This document shows, piece by piece, positions 7,848 through 16,246 of a stretch of 64,000 nucleotides of DNA (positions within the stretch are counted from its first letter, which is position 1; each line of letters opens with the position of its first letter). The stretch lies in contig CP099863.1 in NCBI GenBank assembly GCA_024134725.1, forward strand, positions 1,173,501 to 1,237,500, in the 5' to 3' direction. The position numbers and the translations under genes were made by a program. Origin of the DNA: Bacillus sp. 1780r2a1 (lineage in GTDB: Bacteria; Bacillota; Bacilli; Bacillales; Bacillaceae_H). The notes under the pieces were generated by a model. It was not told the DNA's origin and did no database searches. It worked only from the letters and a program-made list of their open reading frames with translations.

Positions 7848-7964
7848 TTAATGTAAAATGAAAATAGAGATAAGACCCGCAATGAAAATGACGATAAATA
7901 GAAATAAGTCTGTATCTGTGAAGTCTTTTTTCTTGCTGTGGTTAGTTGGTGTCGATTTTTTCAA
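7848..7964 (-). CDS. 38-aa membrane protein
   Basis: A short minus-strand frame with TTG start at 7964 behind AGAGG. The product begins MKKSTPTNHSKKKDFTDTD, a very basic then polar N-terminus, followed by a single hydrophobic helix of about 18 residues ending ILH. The basic-then-hydrophobic layout and the in-line position with two further minus-strand membrane-protein genes favour a real gene. The TTG start and short length leave room for doubt. Family not recognised. Confidence 0.5.
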   Translation of the reverse strand: MKKSTPTNHSKKKDFTDTDLFLFIVIFIAGLISIFILH

Positions 7965-8012
7965 TGATTATTGAACCTCTTTTTTAATTTTAATTTGTCC
8001 TTATGGATATTC

Positions 8013-8162
8013 TTACTTGCCAAAAGCTTGAAGCACAAAAACAATCACATAAAGGGGAATAGCAACAATCAATACTCCAGCCAAGAAATAGCATAAGCTT
8101 CGTATAAGAAACTTCATGACGTCATATAGAGAACCAGCAATGTCGTCAATGAATTTCAACAT
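8013..8162 (-). CDS. 49-aa membrane protein
   Basis: Minus-strand ATG at 8162 directly behind GCAGGTGGTAGAC, a very good ribosome site. The product starts MLKFIDDIAGSLYDVMKFLI, an amphipathic helix, and continues with one long membrane segment (about residues 22-45, YFLAGVLIVAIPLYVIVFVL). It lies 21 bp downstream of the 219-aa anchored protein gene, so the two should be cotranscribed. Small, amphipathic-plus-transmembrane proteins of this kind are often overlooked. Family not recognised. Confidence 0.65.
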   Translation of the reverse strand: MLKFIDDIAGSLYDVMKFLIRSLCYFLAGVLIVAIPLYVIVFVLQAFGK

Positions 8163-8183
8163 GTCTACCACCTGCTTTTGTTT

Positions 8184-8843
8184 TTAGTGAAAACGGCATT
8201 TTAAAACATAGATGCTGTCGTATTCTTTTAGCTCTTTTTCGTGAGCTTTTGGATCTTTTAAATAGTTTAGCTGAATGCTTGATATGGAATCTTCAGAAGA
8301 ATAAGCCATGTAGCCTAGTGGCATTTCTCCATCAATTTTTTGTACGTCTTGATAAAAGCCTTCCCACGTGCCAGCTAAGTTCTCTTTTTCTTCAATGTTC
8401 CTTTTTTCTGTGAAGCTTAACCCGGCGCTGCCCGTTTGATTTCCAACCTTTAAGTTAAACATAGTAATGACTTCTTCTCCGTCTTCATCTTCCGGATAAA
8501 TATCGCTAGAAGTGAAAATAATCAGTCCTTCTTTGTCCACTTCTGTAGATAGCTCATTTAGCTTTTTTACAAATAGCCCCTTTTCATACTTTTCAACCCA
8601 AACGTCGACTTCTTTCTTCTTGCTACCAGAGTCATATTCAAAGACAAACGCTTGATTAGTATTAAGCAGCATATCTTCTCTTGCCGTTAGAGAATGCGTG
8701 ACGTTTTTAATGGTTTCGTTTTTTAACGTTGGACCTTTGCTACTAGTGACTTGGTCAGAGCTGTTTGAAAAAAACATTGTCATGAAGCCTCCAACCGCTA
8801 ATAGGAAAAGAACTAATAAAAAAGCGATCTTTCCTTTTGACAT
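8184..8843 (-). CDS. Membrane-anchored extracytoplasmic protein, unknown
   Basis: 219 aa with an N-terminal anchor (KGKIAFLLVLFLLAVGGFMTMFF, about residues 4-26, no lipobox or clear cleavage site), followed by a polar linker and a mixed alpha/beta domain that should face outside. GGAGGATACAAACC precedes the ATG. No catalytic motif is evident; acidic stretches (PEDEDGEE) occur near residue 118. It is the middle gene of a minus-strand row: alpha/beta hydrolase, this gene, then the 49-aa and 38-aa membrane proteins. No family recognised. Confidence 0.7.
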   Translation of the reverse strand: MSKGKIAFLLVLFLLAVGGFMTMFFSNSSDQVTSSKGPTLKNETIKNVTHSLTAREDMLLNTNQAFVFEYDSGSKKKEVDVWVEKYEKGLFVKKLNELSTEVDKEGLIIFTSSDIYPEDEDGEEVITMFNLKVGNQTGSAGLSFTEKRNIEEKENLAGTWEGFYQDVQKIDGEMPLGYMAYSSEDSISSIQLNYLKDPKAHEKELKEYDSIYVLKCRFH

Positions 8844-8864
8844 GGTTTGTATCCTCCTTTTTAA

Positions 8865-9503
8865 TCAAAGTTGTTTCACTAGATGTAGAGACTTTCTCAT
8901 ATTATTCATGACGTTCGTGAGAGCTGTGAGAGATGCATGGGCACTTACGGGATGAACGTCTAATGAATGATCCGCATCTTTTATAATGTCCACCTGAAAA
9001 TTTGTCTCGTGAAGCTGCTGAAACTTTTGTTTGTCATAGTGAACGTCTTGGTCTCCAATCACAAGCAGTCCCCGATGCTTGCTTTCTTGAATACTTGTAA
9101 ATAACTCAAGAAAGTTTAGCAGAGGAGTTAAGAGGAGCATTGTTGTGTCTGCAAAGCGGTCTTGCTTCATGAAGTCGTAAAGGATTGGCACGGTACCCAG
9201 CGACTTTCCTAGAAAAATGATTTCTTCATATGAATATGCTTCTAAAATATGAGTCAAAATAGGATCAATGTCTTTTATCATCATATGAGCAACGGTTTGA
9301 AGCGACTGCTGTAAAAAGTCGCGGTCGTAGCTGTAGTGAACGTGTACCACGTCAATACCTTCTTCAAGCATCAGCATCGTAGAATAGTAGAATAGAGGCT
9401 TCTCATAATGATAGCCCAGACCTGAAAACATCATACATACCTTTTTTGAACCACGATGAATGTGGGTATAAGGAACAGAGTGATAGGGAAGTGTTTGTTT
9501 CAT
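8865..9503 (-). CDS. Small alpha/beta hydrolase
   Basis: 212 aa, cytosolic, with the elements of a minimal alpha/beta hydrolase: an oxyanion strand MMFSGLGYHYEKP near residue 25, the nucleophile elbow G-K-S-L-G near residue 100, the acid in VIGDQDVHYD near residue 150, and the histidine in DADHSLD near residue 178. AAGGAGAG lies eight bases before the ATG. It appears to be the first gene of the minus-strand unit that continues into the anchored protein at 8184-8843 (21-bp gap). Substrate unknown; the family includes esterases and acyl-peptidases. Confidence 0.8.
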   Translation of the reverse strand: MKQTLPYHSVPYTHIHRGSKKVCMMFSGLGYHYEKPLFYYSTMLMLEEGIDVVHVHYSYDRDFLQQSLQTVAHMMIKDIDPILTHILEAYSYEEIIFLGKSLGTVPILYDFMKQDRFADTTMLLLTPLLNFLELFTSIQESKHRGLLVIGDQDVHYDKQKFQQLHETNFQVDIIKDADHSLDVHPVSAHASLTALTNVMNNMRKSLHLVKQL

Positions 9504-9670
9504 CGATTACTCTCCTTAGTTAATTTTTACTATTTTAACATTTATTTCATTATTTTTGAAGAGGTTATATATTTGCATAGTATTTTAGTTCATATTCCAA
9601 TATTTCATAGTGCTCTAAAGCTATTGTGCATTGTCAGAAAGTTATGATAGTATAAGGATAAAGTGAAGGA

Positions 9671-9702
9671 AAAACTTCATATATGAATAAATATGAAGTT
9701 TT
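9671..9702. promoter_or_regulatory. 11-bp inverted repeat, candidate operator
   Basis: AAAACTTCATA (9671-9681) and TATGAAGTTTT (9692-9702) pair perfectly, with centres about 21 bp (two helical turns) apart. It lies 20 bp before the first gene of the D-amino acid operon. The RpiR-type regulator in that operon is the obvious candidate protein, but an mRNA hairpin near the ribosome site is an alternative. Confidence 0.55.
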
Positions 9703-9721
9703 GAGTGCGGAGGAGGATGGA

Positions 9722-10852
9722 ATGAACCAGTCATACGTAGAAAAGATGAAAAATGACATTTATAAAACCTATGAGCATCTGCATACATATCCAGAACCGA
9801 GCGGCGAGGAAAAAGAAACGTCAGCTTATATTCAAAAGAAGTTAGAGGATGCTGGATACAGCGTTCGCACATTCTCAGAACATTATGGCTTAACTGCTGA
9901 GCTTCAAGGTGCTTCTTCCGAAGGGGTAGCGTTCCGAGCTGATTTAGATGCGGTCGTGCAGTGGATGGACGGAGAGCTAAAAGCCAATCACTCGTGCGGG
10001 CACGATGCTCATAGCACCATGCTTTTGTACACGGCTCTTGTGCTCAAGAAAATGAACATTAAGCCGCAAAAAACAATTCGCTTTTTGTTTCAACCAGCAG
10101 AAGAAACGGGTGCGGGCGCGAAGCAAATGATTGACTCGGGATGCTTGCAAAACGTGACGGAGCTTTACGGTATGCATGTAAGACCTGAGTGGGAAGTAGA
10201 AGATAAAAAAGCATCTCCAGTGATTTTACATGGCTCAGCCTGTGCGGTTCATGGCATTATCCACGGTGTTCAAGCTCATGCGTCACGACCTGAGCTTGGC
10301 AAAAATGCGGTTGAAATCGCAGCAGACCTTGTACAGATGCTGAGGGGGTTACGCTTAACAAAAACGAATGATTATTCAGTCAAAATGACGAAGCTCCAAG
10401 CTGGAGGAGACAGCACCAATGTCATCCCTGATGAAGGTGTGTTTGCGCTAGATTTGCGAGCCAATACAAATGAAGCGATGGATGAATTGAAATCCCGAGT
10501 GGAACACATCATCTCTCATTTGACTGCGATGTACGAAATAGCAATTGACTATCATTTTGAAGGGCGTACATACGCTGCGGTTCCAAACGTGGAGACCATT
10601 AAAAGAGCTACCCAAGCTATTCAAGCTGTCATCGGCAATGAAGGAGTCGCGTCAGCTTGCGAAACGAAGGGGGCTGAAGACTTTCACGTGTACACGAAAG
10701 AAACGGGCGTTGCTTCGACGATGGTAGGTCTTGGATGTGGATTAAAGCACGGCCTTCATCATCCTGACATGACGTTTAATAAAGAAGCACTCTTGACCGG
10801 AACAAACATTTATCTTAACCTTGCTCTTTTGGCATCCAAAGCAGAGGTGTAA
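9722..10852 (+). CDS. M20-family amidohydrolase (N-acyl amino acid deacylase)
   Basis: 376 aa from ATG 9722, preferred over an upstream ATG at 9683 because GGAGGAGG sits just before it. The dimetal centre of the M20/peptidase-D family is visible: C92-G-H94-D95, the E127-E128 pair with the catalytic base, H152, and a late HGLHHPD. The enzyme should hydrolyse an N-acyl (acetyl or succinyl) amino acid in the cytosol. In Geobacillus, an M20 N-succinyl-L-amino acid hydrolase is encoded with an N-succinylamino acid racemase and a GNAT succinyltransferase for D- to L-amino acid conversion; the same set lies here, so it is assigned that step. It is the first gene of the operon. AmhX/YkuR-type deacylases are the alternative family labels. 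Confidence 0.85.
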   Translation: MNQSYVEKMKNDIYKTYEHLHTYPEPSGEEKETSAYIQKKLEDAGYSVRTFSEHYGLTAELQGASSEGVAFRADLDAVVQWMDGELKANHSCGHDAHSTMLLYTALVLKKMNIKPQKTIRFLFQPAEETGAGAKQMIDSGCLQNVTELYGMHVRPEWEVEDKKASPVILHGSACAVHGIIHGVQAHASRPELGKNAVEIAADLVQMLRGLRLTKTNDYSVKMTKLQAGGDSTNVIPDEGVFALDLRANTNEAMDELKSRVEHIISHLTAMYEIAIDYHFEGRTYAAVPNVETIKRATQAIQAVIGNEGVASACETKGAEDFHVYTKETGVASTMVGLGCGLKHGLHHPDMTFNKEALLTGTNIYLNLALLASKAEV

Positions 10853-10857
10853 GGAGA

Positions 10858-11688
10858 ATGAGTGCACAGCGGTTTGAACACGTGGTAAAAGAAGCGTTTC
10901 CTCGTTTGTCATCTGGACAGAAGAAGGTTGCTCAGTATTTACTTGATTCTCTGCAAGAAGCGTCGTTTCAAACGGCGGCAGAAATTGGGCGTGCCTCGGG
11001 AGTCAGCGAAACAACGGTCATTCGCCTTTCGTATTCTCTTGGCTTTCAAAGCTTTTCCCAAATGCAAGATGCGATTCAGCAACGCGTAATGGGACACGAA
11101 AAAACAGTTAAAAAAGAAGAGAATCAAAACGTTCTTAAGCGCGTATTAGAAAGTGAACTGAGCATCATTCGTCGCTTGGAAAACGAGGAAAACACTCAGA
11201 GAATTTGGGAGGTGGTAGACAGGCTGATTCATGCAGATCAGGTGCTCATTGCCGGCTACCGAACTTCATACGGGGCAGCACACTGGTTTTCAATGATGCT
11301 TTCGACGCTTCGTGAACGTGTGCGATTAATCAATCAGCCGGGAGATATTCAAGAAAGCCTTTGCGATTTAACGTCTGAGTCAGTGGTCATTGTTCTTTCG
11401 TTTCCACGCTATGCAAAAGAAGCGACAAAGCTTGCCGCTTACGCGAAAAAAGTTGGGGTGACGGTAATTGCCGTTACGGATCGTGTTTTATCACCGATTG
11501 GAGAGCTAGCTGACATTACGCTTTTAACAGAGACAAATGTACAGTCAGGATGCAACTCGATTGCTCCGGTCATTACGCTTTTAGACTTGGTGCTTACGGC
11601 ATACCAAGAAAAAAATCCTGCTGGCGTTCAAAAGCGTCAGCAAAAGCTTGAAGGCTTATATACGCATCAAGATACATACATGGAATAA
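10858..11688 (+). CDS. MurR/RpiR-family transcriptional regulator
   Basis: 276 aa with the two-part RpiR layout: an N-terminal winged helix-turn-helix (about residues 18-75, including AAEIGRASGVSETTVIRLSYSLGF) and a C-terminal SIS sugar-phosphate-type domain (about 120-250, with VLIAGYRTSYGAAH and VVIVLSFPRYAKEATKLAAYAK). GAGGTG lies eight bases upstream, overlapping the end of the deacylase gene. It is embedded as the second gene of the operon and is therefore likely autoregulatory. The SIS ligand may be an N-acyl amino acid or amino-sugar derivative rather than a simple sugar phosphate; that is inference. Confidence 0.88.
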   Translation: MSAQRFEHVVKEAFPRLSSGQKKVAQYLLDSLQEASFQTAAEIGRASGVSETTVIRLSYSLGFQSFSQMQDAIQQRVMGHEKTVKKEENQNVLKRVLESELSIIRRLENEENTQRIWEVVDRLIHADQVLIAGYRTSYGAAHWFSMMLSTLRERVRLINQPGDIQESLCDLTSESVVIVLSFPRYAKEATKLAAYAKKVGVTVIAVTDRVLSPIGELADITLLTETNVQSGCNSIAPVITLLDLVLTAYQEKNPAGVQKRQQKLEGLYTHQDTYME

Positions 11689-11701
11689 GCGAGGAGATAA
11701 T

Positions 11702-12526
11702 ATGGCGGATTTACGTATGGACGAACTCATCATTCGGCGAGTGGAGCATCCCGAAGAGCTGCGAAAAGTAGGGGATTTAGAGCGAACAGTTTGGCAGGGA
11801 GAAGATCCTGTTCCAGTTGAAATGATGGTTGCAACGATTCGAAACGGGGGGCTGGTATTAGGTGCTTTTCATGAAGGCAAGCTCATTGGGTTTCAATATT
11901 CATTTCCGGGCTTTGATGGCAAGCAACCTTACTTATGCTCTCATAGCTTGGGCATTTTAAAAGAATATCGTAGCTACGGTATTGGACAAAAACTGAAATG
12001 GGCGCAGCGCCAAGAAGCCAAGAAACTAAGCTATGAGCTGCTTGCGTGGACATATGACCCACTTGAAACGGCAAATGCTAACTTGAATTTACGAAAGCTT
12101 GGCGGGATTGGAGCAGCTTATAAAGAAAACTATTACGGTGAACTAAACGACATTCTAAATACTGGAATACCGTCAGACCGCTTTGTGGTGCACTGGTGGA
12201 TTCAAAGCGAGCGCGTACAGGAGCGAAAAGAAAAGAAGTACGAAGAGTGGGACGTTCACGAAGAAAATATTTTATTGAACTATGTGCTAAATAATCAAGA
12301 ATTGCCAACCCCTGCAGCTATGAGCTCTGCGTTAATACATGACGTGTTATTCGTAGCGGTGCCTGCTCGCTATCAAGAGGTAAAGGCAAAAAATCAAGAC
12401 CTGGCGCTACAGTGGCGCTTAAAAACAAGAGAAGCATTGAGCAAAGCTCTAGACGGTGGCTATGAAGTCACGGATTTTGTGAAAACAAACGGAGATATTC
12501 ATTACTACGTAGTGACAAAAAAATAA
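11702..12526 (+). CDS. GNAT-superfamily acyltransferase (COG3375-like)
   Basis: 274 aa from ATG 11702, which has GAGGAG upstream; the reading frame is open further back into the regulator gene, but without a ribosome site. The N-terminal half is a GNAT fold: [20 protein letters not shown], then the acyl-CoA loop [24 protein letters not shown] (R/Q-x-x-G-x-G/A type), and a conserved [22 protein letters not shown] stretch. This matches the family that contains the succinyl-CoA:D-amino acid N-succinyltransferase of the Geobacillus pathway. It sits between the regulator and the racemase, with a 16-bp gap to the latter. The succinyl-CoA donor and D-amino acid acceptor are inferred from the gene set. 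Confidence 0.82.
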   Translation: MADLRMDELIIRRVEHPEELRKVGDLERTVWQGEDPVPVEMMVATIRNGGLVLGAFHEGKLIGFQYSFPGFDGKQPYLCSHSLGILKEYRSYGIGQKLKWAQRQEAKKLSYELLAWTYDPLETANANLNLRKLGGIGAAYKENYYGELNDILNTGIPSDRFVVHWWIQSERVQERKEKKYEEWDVHEENILLNYVLNNQELPTPAAMSSALIHDVLFVAVPARYQEVKAKNQDLALQWRLKTREALSKALDGGYEVTDFVKTNGDIHYYVVTKK

Positions 12527-12542
12527 GGTAGGGGGAAACGAG

Positions 12543-13652
12543 ATGGAGATTCAGCACATTATTTTGCGCCACGTGAAAATGGAACTTTTAGAACCGTTCA
12601 CAACAAGCATTTTCACCGAAACGCATAAAGAGTTTATTCTAGTAGAAATTTTAGGGAAAAACGGCCTATCGGGGTGGGCAGAGTCTGTTGCTTCACCAGA
12701 GCCTTACTATAAAGAAGAAACGCTCAAAACAAATTGGCATATCATGGAGGATTATTTAATTCCGCTTTTGCTTCAACATCCTGTTTCCCATCCGAGCGAA
12801 CTCCAAAAGTTGTTTGAACCGATTCGGGGTAACTCCATGGCGAAAGCAGCGCTTGAAGGTGCAATGTGGGACTTATATGCAAGAAGCAATAATCAGCCGC
12901 TTTGGAAAGCACTTGGGGGTACGAAAGAAACCATTGATGTTGGGGTTAGTTTAGGAATTAAAGATTCAGAGTATGAGCTGTTAAAAGCGGTGGAAAAAAA
13001 CTGTGAAGAAGGATATAAGCGCATTAAGCTAAAGGTAAAGCCAGGCTGGGATCTCGATATTTTAAAAGCAGTTCGCAAGCGCTTCCCGGATATTTCCTTG
13101 ATGGCAGATGCGAACTCAGCGTATACCCTAGGTGACATTGATCACTTAAAAGCGTTTGATGAATTTAACCTCACGATGATTGAACAGCCGCTTGCTTATG
13201 ACGATATCATTGACCATGCGAAGCTGCAGCGCGAGCTTCAAACGCCGCTTTGCTTAGATGAAAGCATTTATACGCTTGATGATGCAAGGCATGCTATTGA
13301 GTTAGGAAGCTGTAAAATTATTAATATTAAAATTGGCCGCGTCGGTGGACTCTATGAATCGAAGCAGATTCATGACCTTTGTAAAGAGCACGGCATACCT
13401 GTCTGGTGTGGGGGGATGCTAGAAGCTGGTGTAGGACGTGCTCATAACGTTGCAATTACGACGCTTGATAATTTTACGCTTCCTGGCGACACATCGGCGT
13501 CTTCACGCTACTTTTCAAGCGATATCACAGACCCTGCGATTACAGTTGAAAATGGAGTGATTACCGTACCAACCACACCGGGGATTGGTTTTGAACCAAA
13601 TCGTCAGCGAATTGAAGAGCGTACGTACTACAGTAAGCTTTATAGACTTTAA
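12543..13652 (+). CDS. N-succinylamino acid racemase / OSBS-type enolase
   Basis: 369 aa, the standard length of the MenC/NSAR branch of the enolase superfamily. The catalytic set is intact and numbered as in characterised relatives: K162-L-K164, metal ligands D189 (MADAN), E214 (MIEQP) and D239 (CLDES), and the second general base K263 (NIKIGRVGG). Such enzymes epimerise N-succinyl amino acids and may also form o-succinylbenzoate. Because the neighbours are a GNAT acyltransferase and an M20 deacylase rather than menaquinone genes, racemase is the more likely physiological role here. The ATG at 12543 follows GGTAGGGGG. A menC symbol is not used because the context is not menaquinone synthesis. 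Confidence 0.88.
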   Translation: MEIQHIILRHVKMELLEPFTTSIFTETHKEFILVEILGKNGLSGWAESVASPEPYYKEETLKTNWHIMEDYLIPLLLQHPVSHPSELQKLFEPIRGNSMAKAALEGAMWDLYARSNNQPLWKALGGTKETIDVGVSLGIKDSEYELLKAVEKNCEEGYKRIKLKVKPGWDLDILKAVRKRFPDISLMADANSAYTLGDIDHLKAFDEFNLTMIEQPLAYDDIIDHAKLQRELQTPLCLDESIYTLDDARHAIELGSCKIINIKIGRVGGLYESKQIHDLCKEHGIPVWCGGMLEAGVGRAHNVAITTLDNFTLPGDTSASSRYFSSDITDPAITVENGVITVPTTPGIGFEPNRQRIEERTYYSKLYRL

Positions 13653-13685
13653 GGGTTATAACTTTTAAGGGGGGAGGGAGCGCCA

Positions 13686-15059
13686 GTGAGTAGCGTTCCA
13701 GCAAAGAAGGTACAGGACAAGGGGTATAGTAGAGGAGATTATGTTCGATTTATTGTTCCATCCGTATTAGGAATTTTATTATTTATGATTCCGATACCGT
13801 TGGAAGATGGAACGACCGTTTTCGTCGCATTTGTTGCAAACTGGCTTGGCGATGTATTTGCATCAACGATTCCAATGATTGCTGCTATTTTAATGGGAGT
13901 TACGTTTATTGGAACATGCGTTGCCAAGTGGGGAAAACCTAACTTTATCATGAACTCGCCGTTTTTAAAGAATTTGTTTGATGTCAGCATTCCGTTTTTT
14001 CTAGCGCGTACGCTTGGCTTTTTATTTGCGGCAATGGTTGTGTTAGGAGTAGGTCCCGCTTTTATTACTTCGGATGACACGGGAGGCTTTTTGTTAACAG
14101 GCCTGGTGCCAGTACTGCTGACCACGTTTTTACTTGCTGGCTTTTTCTTACCACTGCTTTTAGATTTTGGCTTACTTGACTTATGTGGAGTTTTATTTGC
14201 TAAGCTGATGCGTCCGCTCTTTAAGCTGCCAGGACGTTCTTCGATGGACTGTTTAGCATCTTGGATTGGAGACGGGACAATCGGTGTGTTTCTAACAAGC
14301 AAGCAGTATGAAGACGGGCATTATACGGAGCGAGAAGCAGCGGTTATTAGCACAACGTTCTCGGTTGTATCGATTACGTTTTCAATCGTTGTCATCACTG
14401 AAATTGGTCTTGCTCACATGTTCGTTCCATACTATTTAACAATTGTTGCCGTAGGGTTAGCGCTAGCGTTTATCATGCCGCGCATTCCACCATTATCACT
14501 GAAGAAAAACACGTATTTTAAAGAGATTGAGCGTGAAGATGAATCGTTTATTCCAAATGGTCAAACGCCGTTTCAATGGGGAACGGAAAAAGCAATCGAG
14601 CAAGCTCGCAAAAATGGAAGCGTGTCCACGTTCTTTAGAAACGGTACAAAAAACGTATTGGATATGTGGCTTGCTGTTATTCCAGTTGTTATGACAATCG
14701 GGACGATTTCGGTTATTGTGGCGGAATATACACCGTTTTTTGAGTGGATTGGAAAACCGTTCGTGCCGCTTTTAGGGTTGATGGGCGTACCGGAAGCAGC
14801 TGAAGCATCTGTGTCTATCTTAGTTGGCTTTGCAGATATGTTTTTACCAGCTATTCTAAGCAGTGGGATTGAAAGTGAAATGACGCGCTTTATCATCGCA
14901 TGCTTATCAGTGACGCAGCTTGTGTACATGTCTGAGGTTGGAGGATTAATTCTGGGATCTAAGCTTCCGATTCGCTTTAAAGATCTTGTGCTCGTTTTTA
15001 TCCTTCGCACAGTAATTGCTCTTCCGCTTATCGTGCTGATTGCACACTTCATATTCTAA
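13686..15059 (+). CDS. YjiH-family (nucleoside-recognition/GATE) permease
   Basis: 457 aa, with 9-11 membrane segments. The start is GTG 13686 behind a G-rich GGGGGGAGGGAG site, with a 33-bp gap from the racemase gene. The protein resembles YjiH-family proteins that carry the GATE domain (for example LLDFGLLDLCGVLFAKLMRPLFKLPGRS and FVPLLGLMGVPEAAEASVSILVGF). The family is of unproven transport function and often sits beside amidohydrolases and amino acid enzymes. Here it closes the D-amino acid operon, so uptake of the D-amino acid or an N-acyl derivative is a sensible guess. A strong terminator follows. Confidence 0.82.
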   Translation: MSSVPAKKVQDKGYSRGDYVRFIVPSVLGILLFMIPIPLEDGTTVFVAFVANWLGDVFASTIPMIAAILMGVTFIGTCVAKWGKPNFIMNSPFLKNLFDVSIPFFLARTLGFLFAAMVVLGVGPAFITSDDTGGFLLTGLVPVLLTTFLLAGFFLPLLLDFGLLDLCGVLFAKLMRPLFKLPGRSSMDCLASWIGDGTIGVFLTSKQYEDGHYTEREAAVISTTFSVVSITFSIVVITEIGLAHMFVPYYLTIVAVGLALAFIMPRIPPLSLKKNTYFKEIEREDESFIPNGQTPFQWGTEKAIEQARKNGSVSTFFRNGTKNVLDMWLAVIPVVMTIGTISVIVAEYTPFFEWIGKPFVPLLGLMGVPEAAEASVSILVGFADMFLPAILSSGIESEMTRFIIACLSVTQLVYMSEVGGLILGSKLPIRFKDLVLVFILRTVIALPLIVLIAHFIF

Positions 15060-15065
15060 TTGCGA

Positions 15066-15100
15066 CTAGCCTGCTTCTGGAAGCAGGCTAGCTTTTTTTT
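15066..15100. terminator. Strong terminator of the D-amino acid operon
   Basis: CTAGCCTGCTTC and GAAGCAGGCTAG form a nearly loopless 12-bp repeat followed by eight T residues. It lies at the junction with the converging epoxide hydrolase gene. Confidence 0.9.
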
Positions 15101-15980
15101 AGCTTGTTTTTGTCAAAAACTCTCTTATTAAACGATTAACTTCTTTTGGCTTTTCATGCTGAGGGGCATGTCCAACTCCGTCAAAGCGGTGAATGGTTAC
15201 GTCGCGCACATATTCTTCAATTCCGTCTAAGTTGCTGTTTTCAAAAGCAGAATCCGCATTTCCCCATAGGATAAGCGTTGGCGATTCAAACATGGTATGA
15301 GGCAGGTTCAGCGGTTTCTTTACACTTTCTTCAAACGGATAGAATCCTGCTGCTCGGTAGTAGTGAAGCATGGACTTAAGCGCTTTTGGTTGCTGCCACG
15401 CTTTCATATATTTTTCCGCGTCTTCATTTGTCAGGTAGCCTTTTTCTAGGCCCGGTGCAATTAAGAGCTGCTTTAGTTTCTCACAGTCATTTGCTAAAAA
15501 ATAATCATGGGAATCAGGCTGTTGAAATTTTCCCATATAGCTGCTTGCTTGGCGCTGTGCTGGGTTTTCAGAAAGCTCTCGTCTGAACGTATAAGGGTGA
15601 GGCGCATCAAACATAATTAAACGCTTCACATATTCTGGGTATGTGTATGCGAATGCCCAAGCAATTGCGCCACCCCAGTCGTGTGCTACAAGTGTACACG
15701 TCTTTTCACCGAATGCTTCAATTAATTGGCGGACATCTTCCATTAAAATTGGCATTTTGTAGGCTGAGACGTCTTCTGGTTTATCCGATAAGTTATAGCC
15801 TCTCATATCCACTGCTACAACCCGGTAATCCTTTGAGAACTCTTCTAATTGATGATGCCAGTTATACCAAAAATAAGGAAAGCCGTGCAGAAATAACATA
15901 AGCTCTCCTTCACCCTTTGTCACATAGTGCAGGTTTACGTCGTTTACATTTACATAATTAGATTGAAACAAATTCATCAT
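15099..15980 (-). CDS. Epoxide hydrolase (alpha/beta hydrolase)
   Basis: 293 aa. The motifs are those of soluble epoxide hydrolases: the HGFP oxyanion motif (residues 32-35), nucleophile D101 in A-H-D-W-G-G, acid D243 in WGNADSAF, base H271 in GVGHAPQHEKP, and cap-domain tyrosines that polarise the epoxide (Y148 and Y207 or Y208). The sequence runs closely parallel to the characterised B. megaterium epoxide hydrolase as I remember it, including HPYTF.REL and NLDGIEEYV. GGGAG precedes two adjacent ATG codons, either of which may be the start. The gene stands alone, facing the operon to its left. Confidence 0.9.
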   Translation of the reverse strand: MMNLFQSNYVNVNDVNLHYVTKGEGELMLFLHGFPYFWYNWHHQLEEFSKDYRVVAVDMRGYNLSDKPEDVSAYKMPILMEDVRQLIEAFGEKTCTLVAHDWGGAIAWAFAYTYPEYVKRLIMFDAPHPYTFRRELSENPAQRQASSYMGKFQQPDSHDYFLANDCEKLKQLLIAPGLEKGYLTNEDAEKYMKAWQQPKALKSMLHYYRAAGFYPFEESVKKPLNLPHTMFESPTLILWGNADSAFENSNLDGIEEYVRDVTIHRFDGVGHAPQHEKPKEVNRLIREFLTKTS

Positions 15981-16246
15981 CTCCCTCTTATAAGTAGTTC
16001 AACAGTGAGATATTTTACTCCTGGTTATTTATTTTAGCAATTAAATAGACATAGTCTTTAAATAATTAAGACTTCTAGAAGGTTATCGAATAAGAGATAA
16101 GTAGACAACGCTGGACCATTGACTCATTTTACTAGGACTTCATACGTATTTATGGAAAATACTATTCTTTTTTCTATAATAATCCTGCTATTTTAAAATC
16201 GGGAGGTCTGCTTCCTCCTAGACAATTGAAGATAGGGGAGAACGGT
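15981..16246. other. Divergent intergenic region
   Basis: About 265 bp, very A/T-rich, between the divergent epoxide hydrolase and lipase genes. Both promoters must lie here, but no convincing -35/-10 pair with 17-bp spacing stands out. No inverted repeat suggestive of a repressor site was found. Confidence 0.4.

Noticed and set aside
9683-9721. Upstream ATG start for the M20 amidohydrolase
   Set aside because: The start at 9722 has GGAGGAGG directly ahead of it; the upstream region forms the inverted repeat and is more likely regulatory.
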